From contig JADDOH010001542.1 of assembly GCA_016648135.1 (NCBI GenBank), positions 59,678 through 123,677 of the forward strand: 64,000 nucleotides of DNA, read 5' to 3'. Source of the stretch: Agrypnia vestita. Its lineage: Eukaryota > Arthropoda > Insecta > Trichoptera > Phryganeidae. The position numbers and the translations under genes were made by a program. Of this stretch, positions 1 to 8,722 are shown one piece after another. The notes under the pieces are model-generated. The model ran no database searches. It was not told where the DNA came from and saw nothing but the letters and a program-made list of their open reading frames with translations. The first letter of the stretch is position 1; every line of letters starts with the position of its first letter.

Positions 1-9
1 AAATACATA

Positions 10-610
10 AAGATATTATTGAATGCATAGAAATATTATATACATATCATTTAATATTTGAGTCATTCCAAGAAGAAAGACATTGATATTTATATGTTCG
101 TACATGGATTCTTTTTTCTGCAAGCAAGCGTATTCTTGACGTTTAATTTAGAGGTAAAGATGTACAGTTGGAGATGTGTTAAATTCGAATAAAGAAAGAT
201 ATGGCTTTATAATCATGCATTTACATTATTCGCAAATGACTTTAAAATGAGATCATCAATCGTGAATATTTATTTCTAGGCTAAGATGACATGTGTCAAA
301 CGTTTGAGTTAAAAAAAATTAACAGCGTGGAATACCATGTCAGAGTAGGAATGCTATTTGGAGAATGCTCCACATTGCTGAAAAGGAGCGTGGTAGAAGA
401 AATATTATGACAATAATGAATGAAGAAAGAATAAATCCTTAATATGGGGGATTAGAAGCGAAGCATGTAGGGCGACGTACCTATATTATAATTTCTCAAA
501 AAACGATGATGCGGTGTGCAACATTTCCATTGCCAGATTCAAAAATAATGAAATCTTATGAAAAGCTCCATGGGCGATAGCCAATCTCAGGTCCAGCAAC
601 GGCCACTATC
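10..610. repeat. Dispersed repeat, copy at left edge of window
   Basis: This AT-rich stretch is homologous, in the same orientation, to 62320-62640. Shared landmarks in order are a GATATTATT block, a TTGACGTTTAATT block, a TATTATAATTT block, then a segment reading CATTGCCAG, TATGAAAAGC and GGGCGA-AGCCAAT. The copies differ by many substitutions and several large indels. No coding potential is seen; the family is not recognised. Confidence 0.55.
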
Positions 611-712
611 AGCAATCTGCGAGAGCCGATTGCTTAACTGGTAGTGTTCAGTAATTTTAAAAACTCCTATTCCGTATCTCAACCGTTATTTTTATAGGTC
701 GCTAATTTTTTT

Positions 713-738
713 CCTTGCAGCATGGCCATGCTGCAAGG
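713..738. repeat. Perfect 26-bp palindrome
   Basis: The 13-base arm starting CCTTGCAGCATGG is followed at once by its exact reverse complement. It lies where recognisable LINE coding sequence begins, so it may mark the 5' truncation or inversion junction of that insertion. Confidence 0.8.
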
Positions 739-1167
739 ATCCCAAAGAGCGATGGAGAGAAGCATGACAGGTATCAAGAAGCAAGAAAAGAAACAAAGCA
801 CCTTTATAAGAGCCAAAACGAAGGTTATGGATGTACTAACGAAGATAGGTAAACTGAAATGGAGATGGACAGGCCATATGCTAAGGAGCACTCAGGAAAA
901 GTGGAGTAAAATTGTTACATGCTGGTACCCCAGAGATGGGAAAAGGAAAAGGGGAAGAAAGCCCAAGAGATGGGAGGATGAACTAAAATTAACAGCAGGC
1001 CCTTTCTGGAGAAGGGTCGCCAGGGATAGAACTCAATGGAAATTGTTGGAGGAGGCCTTTGCCAAAAGGCACACTGAACTTAGAGATATTCTTTAAACAG
1101 GGATAGCATTTTATCTTACACAAAAATCTAAGTTCAGGATAAAGGGCTAATTGATTGATTGATTGAA
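719..1167 (+). pseudogene. 5'-truncated RTE-like non-LTR retrotransposon, C-terminal end of pol
   Basis: The reading frame 722-1096 encodes 124 residues like the extreme C-terminus of RTE-type LINE polyproteins common in insects. It has a KLKWRWTGHMLR segment (about residues 43-54), then a W-P-R-D-GKRKRGRKPKRWEDE block, then a W-x2-VARDRTQWKLLEEAF block, and a normal stop. The reverse transcriptase and endonuclease proper are missing, so the first ATG is not a real start. The insertion ends in about four TTGA units (1151-1166), a short-repeat tail typical of RTE elements. The remaining frame is open, so this is a fairly recent dead-on-arrival copy. The family assignment rests on motif memory, not alignment. 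Confidence 0.75.
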
Positions 1168-1170
1168 TTT

Positions 1171-1640
1171 TTTTCCGTTCTAGTATTTCGATAAATTAAA
1201 ATCTCTCATTTCGTATTCCGTAACAATATATTTGGCAAATCCTCTCTATATCCTTTAAATTTTTAACGCGGAACCAGTGACCGATTCCTGTTCATGGTTC
1301 GTCCCTGTAGATATTTTTGATAGTATTATAGTAGTATAGACGATTGATCAGACTTTTATAGTAGTGTAAAAGTCTGATCAATCGTCTATTATAAAATATT
1401 CACGTTAAGATGAGGCCACTCATTTCTTGGAGAAGTCGATATGTTAAATTAAGTTAATTATCTACTAACCATCAGCGCCTTTTTCCGCAGGGGTTGGCAG
1501 AGAATAAAAACGCCGTAGGTACTCTTCTGTCCTATCACACCACTTTTGCTCGATTTACATCCATACGTCTTCTCACACACTTTCTTGTTGTTCTTATTGT
1601 CTTCTGTTATTGTATCTTTTAACGTGGCCATCTTCCAAAC
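1171..1640. other. Unannotated AT-rich stretch with a 22-bp hairpin
   Basis: No gene is seen. Positions 1337-1358 and 1367-1388 are a perfect 22-bp inverted repeat with an 8-bp spacer, which would form a stable cruciform or RNA stem. It is too short to assign to a transposon family. Confidence 0.7.
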
Positions 1641-2251
1641 GGCCGTATTCAGAAATTAGCAATACTGGATGGGACCTTTAGATGGTTATCCCAACACTTA
1701 ATAGACGAGAATAAAAATAAAAAAATAAACGAAACGTAGGCATCATCGGTGTTCGGTGTTCTTCAAATAAGGAGGTTTGTATGTTTTCACATATCTCTCT
1801 TAAAGTAAATACCTTTATTTGCGGTGTCCAATATCTACAATGCCTTTAGAAAAGGGATTGATTTATCAAGGCGGTCTGGTCTGACAGAGCTTCAAATTGA
1901 TTACCGAAGTAGCTATCGCAAACGTAACCTCACAATTCTCATGTTTCGACTAAAATTACGTGAAGTACTAATGCTGTATTTAAAGCTTATAGAAAAAAGG
2001 TTATTTCATATGCACTTATTAATTTCTTCTCCCACAGCGCCACATGGCAAAATTGTCATTGCCGCGTTGGACTCGTATTAACATTTTGACGTTTGACGGA
2101 TAACCGTTACGTACTTCTTTCTCCCTCTCTCTTTCAATTAGAAACTGAAACAAACAAACACCGACGTATTCCTCCGTCTCATTTATTTATTTATTTTATT
2201 CTCGTCTAGTAAATGTTGGGATAACAAACTTAAGATTTTCAGAATACGGCC
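1641..2251. mobile_element. MITE with GGCCGTATTC termini
   Basis: The left end reads GGCCGTATTCAGAA and the right end is its reverse complement, TTCAGAATACGGCC. Similarity of the two ends continues inward through a CCCAACA-ACTAGACGAGAATA block, giving roughly 75-bp imperfect terminal inverted repeats around a 611-bp element. The 85-residue frame at 1824-2081 inside it resembles nothing known. A related end sequence occurs at 28128 and near 24425. I could not fix a target duplication, so the superfamily is open. Confidence 0.7.
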
Positions 2252-3053
2252 GAACATTGGTTTATCTGATAACCTCAGGTCTTTCGCGGATTCCCTTTGT
2301 TGCTGCTGCCTTCAACTCTCGCCTCATTTATTTTCTTTACCATCCTTTGCTCGCTCATCCGTCCCATATGGCTAAACCTTTTTTATTCTACATCTAACAT
2401 TACATCACTTGTAATTCAGAATTCATTCATTCTGCACTCCAAAGTACAAATATTCTCCACATGACACGACCGCGTTCCCACGGCATTCAGTCTTCTGTCG
2501 TCTTTTCTTTTATGTGATTCCATGGATTATTGTCAAATTTGGAGTCTTTTGGATTATTTCCGATTGTTTTGCGGAGATTACCCTTTTTTAATCCGGGTCA
2601 TTTTTTTCGCTCGGATAATCGAGTACCAGTCTATATTACTACTATATATATATATTTAATTAAATAATGCAAAAGCCCTTTTGGGACTTTAATAAATTAA
2701 AATTTTAAAATAACATACAAAATAATATTTTTTATCAAATGCGGAAAAATCTCGCGTAGAAAATTAATCAGAATATGAGATCTGACAATTGAACAATGGG
2801 AGTGTTCGTTCGCATTCACGTAATAAGTTTAATTGGGCTTATTCCCAGTGCGTTGTTTGGAAGCTGAAACTCTCGATTGTCTCATATGATGTCTAGGTAC
2901 CTAGGTAGAATAGCTTTCACTTAAAAATTCAATTAGCCTAGTTTCATTTTTTTAAATATTAAATAATAATATATTATGGTGGAAGACAGAATACACAATT
3001 CACATAGAGCTCAAATTTTCATGTCTACCTCTTACCGACACCATGTTATATAA
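2252..3053. other. No recognisable feature
   Basis: AT-rich sequence with short homopolymer and TA runs (about 2640-2720). No reading frame, inverted repeat or known element end was found. Confidence 0.5.
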
Positions 3054-3454
3054 CGCACCATGAGTATCTATCTACTTTAGCGTATTAAGTCAAAAAGTTT
3101 AGAGATACCAGCGTTTGAAGTTACAAATTTTTCAATGATTTGGGTTGTCTCACATGCAAAAAATATAAAATAAGTTTTTTTTGCATTATTTATCATTGGT
3201 TTTGCCTTAATACCCCAATGTATTCATTTTTTTTTTAATTTCGGGATGCTACAATAATGATTTTAGATTAATGCTGTAATGCATTAAAATATTCAAATTT
3301 ATGGTTATATTGGTAACTCAATTACAACGCTTTTCACATTTTACTTGAGTCACTTCGTTACAGGAATAAACAAATCTAAAAATGGTGAAAAATTGCATTA
3401 TTAACTAAAAAAAATACATTTTTTGACTTAATACACTAAAGTACTCATGGTGCG
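3054..3454. mobile_element. MITE with about 40-bp terminal inverted repeats
   Basis: The left end CGCACCATGAGTA continues to a GTATTAAGTCAAAAA block. The right end carries the reverse complement of both, with an 8-bp indel between them. The 401-bp element has no coding capacity. Flanks are AT-rich and no target duplication could be assigned. Confidence 0.7.
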
Positions 3455-3860
3455 ATATGTTAAGTATTGTATAACTATGTACAGAGAAAATATGGTTTAT
3501 CAAAACTATTGCTTTATTTTTTTTTAACGTACAGACCGTCAACAGGTCATTGATGACCCTGATAGATGGTCATTTAGTGACATGAGAACAAATTTGAGTA
3601 TTATGTGAACATTTGAATATGATAATTTGTAATATACTTAGTACACTTTTTACGGTTAATTAATAATTAATAATGAAAAATAATAAATGATAAAATATAT
3701 GAATATAAAAATATCGCAGATCAATAAATAGTTCAATAAGGAAAATTTATTTGTAATAAAAATTTTACAATGGGTAATAGTAGTTCAGACATTGTGTACA
3801 AATACATTTTTTGTGGGTACTGTGTTTTTAATGTTATTGATTGAATTACTTTGTGCTTCA
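3455..3860. other. AT-rich spacer with a short shared segment
   Basis: Positions 3530-3565 contain ACAGACCGTCAACAGGTCAT, also found at about 25659-25679 inside the non-autonomous hAT element. The rest shows nothing recognisable. Confidence 0.45.
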
Positions 3861-3864
3861 ACAT

Positions 3865-3925
3865 GATTATTTTAATTCACACTAAATTAAGCTTTGAAAT
3901 ACATAGTTTCGAGAAGAGCTTTGTA
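3865..3925 (-). repeat. Truncated tail of hammerhead-bearing repeat family 3
   Basis: Read on the minus strand, this holds CTTCTCGAAACTATG followed by a TTAATTTAGTGTGAATTAAAATAATC-like tail that matches the tails at 59470-59540 and 21060-21117. The upstream ribozyme half, CTGATGA, is absent, so this is a truncated copy. Confidence 0.55.
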
Positions 3926-3989
3926 ATATCTGTGTACATATTACAATGCTTTATTAAGCGTAAATTAAAATAACCGTGTTTTTTACTTA

Positions 3990-4430
3990 TCGAACGAAAC
4001 GAACGCTCCGCTGCACTGCACATCGGGTCTAATAGGTCAGCCGTCCGACTGGCCAGTAAAAACAGGTATCGAAATAGATATAACGTGCGTGCACACGATA
4101 AACTCACGCTTACCTAATTGAATTCTTACGTGAATCCATGTCTACCGGCTACGAGCGATCTGCAGACGGTCCGCAATGAGTCGCGCAATCGTTGCGTTTC
4201 AAATGCTTTCAGTTTCATTCGTAAAATTAAACTCGTTGCTTGGTCGCAACAATTAGCGCGGAGTGAATTGCTGTAATCGTAAAAATAGCGGTCAAATTTG
4301 AAATTCGATGTAATCTCGGCGCTCGCTTCCTGCGCAGCGGAAACGGAAGTAGCAGGGACTCGGGTAGCGCTCGGTGTTAGCTCTTCTCGTTGAGAGGAAA
4401 GGGCCGCTGGGCAACAGTAGCAAAAACTTC
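3990..4430 (-). other. GC/CpG-richer island, possible non-coding exon
   Basis: This block is clearly richer in CpG than its surroundings. On the minus strand a good splice donor (ATTAG then GTAAGCG) lies at about 4110, so the block could be a 5' untranslated exon or promoter of a gene transcribed leftward. The 76-residue minus-strand frame (3877-4107) resembles no family I know. No TATA box or initiator is convincing. Confidence 0.25.
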
Positions 4431-4431
4431 A

Positions 4432-4610
4432 AAAAACGACTTTTTTCTAAATATATTTTCAAATTTACATTAAAAAAATCTATTTTCAATTGTTGCAAGG
4501 TTTCTATCATTTTATTCGACTTGTATTAAAGCGAACGGATTTTTCATGGTCGATATAAGTTACTGTACTGATAGTTCAACTTTTTGCAAAAAATATCTTC
4601 TTAAATCTTT
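4432..4610. mobile_element. Internal fragment of TA-target foldback element (family F1)
   Basis: A GTTGCAAGG-TTTCTATCATTTTATTCGACTTG core followed by CGATATAAGTTACTGTA and CAACTTTTTGCAAAAAAT matches the middle of the copies at 19827-20349 and 58438-58923. Both terminal repeats are missing. Confidence 0.65.
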
Positions 4611-4967
4611 TTAATAAACTAAAAATTGTACTGTACGTTGAGTTATGCTTTAGTACTATTGGAGAATGATAGATTCTATCGAAATATAAAAAGAAAAATT
4701 AAGAAAAGTACTAATTAATGACGTCACGTCTATTTTCCATATTCCCAATAACGACAGAAAATACCCCCTCCCCTCTCCAACGAAGTAATCACTTGATGAG
4801 GTGGAATGCATCTTTCTGCACAAAATTTTTGATAACCCAAATAATTTATATATTTCTATTATTATTATTCTCAATCCCTCGCAAATAAAAAATATTATTA
4901 TTGTAGTAAAAAACGTTTTTATTAAGATAAATTATCGATATATACCATATATACTCCACTGGGCTTA

Positions 4968-5265
4968 AAACCTGTCATAGCTGGCCTAAGTGATCACTTT
5001 ACACAATACAACGTTTACCGATTCCACCAAAGAACAACCACACATCTACTAATTTTTTTGAAAGTTGTATATATGTATTATGTTATTTATGTAATTTATT
5101 TTACACGCTGATGCAACTACGCCACCGCCATCTATGGTTGAAAATTTGTAAGTCAAATCGGTGAACGTCGCATTGTGTAAAATGATCACATAAGCCAGCC
5201 AAGACAGGTCGTAAGCCCTTCGGACGCCCAATAAAGACTTCCATAGGTGCTTTCCCATCTAAACA
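4968..5265. repeat. Inverted-repeat element with about 60-bp arms
   Basis: The left arm (about 4972-5032: GGCTTAAAACCTGTC, AGCTGGC, TGATCA, TTTACACAAT, ACCGATT) is the imperfect reverse complement of the right arm (about 5155-5222). About 120 bp separate them. The right arm plus the following CAATAAAGACTTCCA and CTGTGAGAC blocks recurs at 12010-12120, so this is a dispersed repeat family. It has no coding capacity. Confidence 0.6.
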
Positions 5266-5399
5266 GCTTCGTGTCTGTGAGACATCTATAATTTATCTTA
5301 ATGAATGATTATTCCTCTGTGGATATGTTTCTTGTACATACCTACATAATATGTACCTAACTTGAAATTCCCACTTAATGGATGATAAGTACGTTCCAA

Positions 5400-5690
5400 T
5401 TGTCATTTTTCTCCGCGCCTTGGAGGCAGAGAAGAGATTTGGCGTGGACGCCTCCCCGACCTGCTCGCATTCCCGTGAGTATCAGCGGAGCGGTGAGAAC
5501 GACCACTTAAGCCTTAAAAAATGACGTACATGGGAGGCGTGCAGGGCCAGTATGGAAGCTATTGCTCGTAGAACGACTCTGGGTGTGTGGTGGGTCCCTC
5601 TTTTCTATCCCTCTGTGGATAAAATCCAGTAATTATGTTCTTAGAATATACTAGTAAAAATATTGAAAATACGTTTCTGCCCATAAATAA
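5400..5690. other. GC-richer unassigned segment
   Basis: Base composition shifts to moderate GC between about 5410 and 5610. No long frame, splice pattern or repeat match was found. It could be an exon, an old repeat or regulatory DNA. Confidence 0.3.
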
Positions 5691-5699
5691 AATATTAAA

Positions 5700-6131
5700 T
5701 ATACTTAATCAATGAAAGGTCGCGAAACGCCGCAAAGTTTGTTCTTCGAGTTAAACCGCCCACAGCTGTCTAATGCACCCGAGTAGGCGGGTACTGAGCA
5801 CCGCGACACAAAGCACCGAGGTGTGCCTGCAAGGGTCCTCTTCAGCGGAACAATGGGGCTAATTAGCTGGCCGGCAGCTGAGGGCGCCCTGAGTGGTCGC
5901 CTGCTGAACCCACTACGTCGCCTGTCACCAATAGTCATTCACGTATGCATCATCTTGATCAGAGTGAAAACCTCAAAGAAGAAAAGGGGGATAAATGGAA
6001 CATGTGTAAATGATATTGGCTATTATAGTCCCCCTGACACCGACGATAAAGGATAAGAGAAGGGTTTTATAAATGAGTGGTACAAAATCAAAGGTAGCAA
6101 TACCCCAGCATGGGGTATTTATTTACCAATG

Positions 6132-6168
<37 letters not shown>

Positions 6169-6176
6169 TTGTCAAT
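5700..6176 (+). mobile_element. 3' end of a non-LTR retrotransposon with a (TCAA)n tail
   Basis: A GC-rich block (5740-5960) is followed by AATACCCCAGCATGGGGTAT, a short hairpin, and then about nine TCAA units (6132-6168). A GC-rich 3' portion followed by a microsatellite tail is the usual layout of a 5'-truncated LINE. The frames at 5705-5938 (-) and 5823-6056 (+) do not match a family I can name. Confidence 0.5.
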
Positions 6177-6298
6177 CAAAAATTTCTCTGGAATCTATGA
6201 AACCTTCATCTTATTGGAAATAAGTTTTTAAAAACAATTGCTACCTCACTTTTTGTTTCATATACCAATGTGTATAAATAAATATTTTACTTTTAAAT

Positions 6299-6548
6299 GT
6301 GGGTATTGCTTATTGCTGTATTTGCTACAAAATAGCGGATATTGCTGCCTTTTCTATTTATATAATTGGATATTGCTGTATTTGCTGTTTGATGTTTCAG
6401 ACTAAAATCAACTTTGTCACGTTGGGTTGTTTGGACGAAGTGAATATTGTTGTCTTCGCTTTTAATAGTGATTTGGTAACATGATTGTTTAAAGGACAGA
6501 GCTATATTTCCTGTAAAATCTAAAATTCAATACATTCTAAATTAGTAA
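6299..6548 (+). repeat. Dispersed repeat X, copy 1
   Basis: This block has repeated ATTGCTGTATTTGCT units, then TTTCA-ACTAAAATC-AC, TTTTAATA-TGATTTGG, and ends with AATTCAATACATTCTAAATT. The same order occurs at 18078-18420 (same strand), where extra sequence is present in the middle. It is non-coding and I do not recognise the family. The AT-rich DNA after it (6549-6980) holds only short unsupported frames. Confidence 0.6.
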
Positions 6549-6984
6549 TCCTCGGTGATTGCATTCAAAACATCTTTTAAACTTTTTGAATATTGGTGCC
6601 TTTGCCCCTCACATACGCCAAAGATGTTCAATAGTTGGCAATATAATTCCCTGGAAACGGCATTGATAATTCTTCTCCTTTCCTCCTTCATATCGGTTTT
6701 AATATATAGTGGCCTCGATCAGACGACACAAGGCTCGTGATGCACGTCATAAGTCTCAGTCCTGGGTCGCCCTCACAGTTGGCTCCATTTGCTCCCCATC
6801 TAAACGCAACACACCCATGTTGTGTCCAAGATAATCTCATTTTGACGCGTGTTACGGCCGAAATAAGGAAAATCTTTTATTTACTACCGCCTAGCTGGAT
6901 TTGTCGCAAGATTGAGGCGTTCGCCTAAGAGTCGACGGGATATGTGAAAATGACTTTGTGGTAACATTATTTATATAATTAATA

Positions 6985-7145
6985 AAAAATACTAATATTT
7001 TTCTTTGTTTTTGTTAATGTCTTTTGTTAATATACTTCGATTTTTAATTTTTAGTCTTTGTTTTATCTTGATGAAGGGACCATTGGCCACGAAACATGTT
7101 GATAATTCAATATATTAGTGATTTATACATAGTGTTTTCTTGTTA
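6985..7145 (+). mobile_element. Hammerhead-bearing repeat family 1, copy 1
   Basis: This is homologous to 7970-8125: a TTTGTTAATGTC block, a decayed hammerhead motif, a GATAATTCAA block and a GTTTTCTTGTTA end. Upstream sequence is absent, consistent with a 5'-truncated retroelement. Confidence 0.5.
7064..7104 (+). ncRNA. Decayed hammerhead-ribozyme-like motif (family 1)
   Basis: First-stem bases TATC (7064-7067) pair with GATA (7101-7104). The core reads TTGATGA where CTGATGA is needed, then one extra A, a mismatched stem II and GAAAC, then AT and the triplet GTT. The first core base C is changed to T, which should abolish cleavage. It is a dead relative of the motif at 8053. Confidence 0.5.
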
Positions 7146-7840
7146 ATTTAAACAAATGTTATTTTCTAAATGCATTGCATGCTCTCGAACTTAAAAGATT
7201 AACTCTGTTATTGCAGAATAAACAAAAGACCTACTGAATTTAATTTCATCATTCTATTCTATTTAAACAGGATTTATAATGACTCGAACCGACTTGCCAG
7301 CGTATTTCCTACGTAGCCACGTGCAGCGCACTTGCAGCGCGAGATGCACATCCGGCCGGCAAGTACACGTGTCCACGAACCAAGAACATCGAGAGTAACC
7401 CAGCAATGCATTCAGGAAACGGAATACCGTCACACCGCGTCAATCATTGCTTTCTGCCGGCTGGTATTATTTTTGGAATAATTGCAGTGCAAAAATAACA
7501 TGTCATTTTGTTGTGGATTCAATATTAAAATTTGCTGACGAATACATTATTAACAAAGTAAGCGCAAATCAAGTTCTTCGATGTTATGAACTAGTCTAAA
7601 GCACTTTCTATGATGAATCGACAGTACCAAATAGCAATAACATATTCCCGATGATGGTAACCAATTAAAATAGCTACTTATATCCATATAGATTTATGTT
7701 TTATTATATTACTCAAAAATGCATCCAGTGATAGTTATCAAAACACCAATACTTTTATAATATGTACCTAATAACTTTACACGTCGGATACATATATGTT
7801 TTTATTATTGCAATATAATAGTAATTAATTATTTATTATA
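7146..7840. other. AT-rich spacer with a GC-richer patch
   Basis: Positions 7285-7455 are GC- and CpG-richer (ACGTGCAGCGCA, CATCCGGCCGGCAAG) but contain no usable frame. The remainder is AT-rich with nothing recognised. Confidence 0.35.
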
Positions 7841-8126
7841 ATAAACAAGAATACACTTTATACTAACCACTTATACACTAATAGAAAAAGTGTTAATAAT
7901 ATAATAAATATTATAAATAACCCGATCCGTTTTGTAAATAGTTACCTTTTAATTTGTTTTTGTATTAGTACATTATTAGTTATTCATCTCCCATATATTT
8001 ATTTATTTGTTGATTTTGTTGATGTCTATACATCTATTTTTAGTAAAAATTGTATCCTGATGAAGGGAATCCCCGAAACATGTCGATATTTCAACGAATA
8101 AGTGGAATGTGTATTCTTGTTATTAT
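7841..8126 (+). mobile_element. Hammerhead-bearing repeat family 1, copy 2 (foldback)
   Basis: The right end (ATAAGTGG, GTGTATTCTTGTTATTAT) recurs in reverse at the left end (ATAAACAAGAATACAC, CCACTTAT). The copy therefore has an inverted piece of its own 3' tail at the 5' side. Penelope-like retroelements are known for such inverted terminal pieces and for carrying hammerhead motifs. No reverse transcriptase coding is left here. Confidence 0.5.
8053..8088 (+). ncRNA. Minimal hammerhead-ribozyme-like motif (family 1)
   Basis: Reading along the strand: TATC (8053-8056), the invariant core CTGATGA (8057-8063), one extra A, stem II GGG/CCC around a four-base loop (8065-8074), the invariant GAAA plus C (8075-8079), AT, GTC (8082-8084), then GATA (8085-8088) pairing with TATC. 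The predicted cleavage site is after GTC. Stem III is only AC/GT, but ACATGT is self-complementary and could form a longer stem in a dimer. One extra base after the core A is known from a chrysanthemum viroid hammerhead. Activity is inferred, not shown. Confidence 0.6.
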
Positions 8127-8489
8127 ATAAATAACGTTACTATAAAGGCATTTCGCAGTTATTGAAAAAGTAAGTGTTTAATGTTTAATTATTTTATGGA
8201 CAGGAAATGAAATAATGTTAACCACATCTTTGTAACGTGTATCGGAACACAACACATTTTCGAAGTGCTGTAAACACAAAATCGACCTGTACCAGCGGCC
8301 GCGGCAGTCTTACTAACATCCTCAGCCACATATATGTGGCTAAGTTATTAGTGAGATACATATTATGTTTTTTTTCCAACATTTCTATGTTTTTTAAACA
8401 TTGATACTGCTTCTCAGGTACCTTTAAGTACTTACTTGACAGGTGTTTTTTTTCACTAGAGAAGTCGAATTGTTTGTGTAAGTTTTGAA

Positions 8490-8722
8490 TAGTGACGGCT
8501 AAACCATTATTTTAACCGGTTATTTTCGGTACCATTATTTGGGATTTGTATCTGATTGTATCGATGGTTGAAAACAAAGATAAAAGTAATTGTCGTCTAG
8601 CACCGATGGTTGCCCGTCGAATTACAAAAAAAAATAGTTGCCAATCATCGATGCAATCAGATACAAACCTGCAATAAAGATTACTTTGTCACCGGTTTTA
8701 TAAACATGGTATCGTAATCACG
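8490..8722. mobile_element. hAT-like MITE with TAGTGACGG and ACCGGT blocks
   Basis: The left side (TAGTGACGG, ACCATTATTTTAACCGGT, TTTGTATCTGATTG) is mirrored on the right (CAATCAGATACAAA, CACCGGTTTTA, CATGGTA-TCAC). This is the same layout as 17108-17278. The terminal bases are eroded and no clean target duplication is visible. Confidence 0.55.

Noticed and set aside
6132..6168. (TCAA)n as a CRISPR-like or functional repeat
   Set aside because: It is a simple 4-bp microsatellite directly after a non-LTR element end, the usual retroelement tail.
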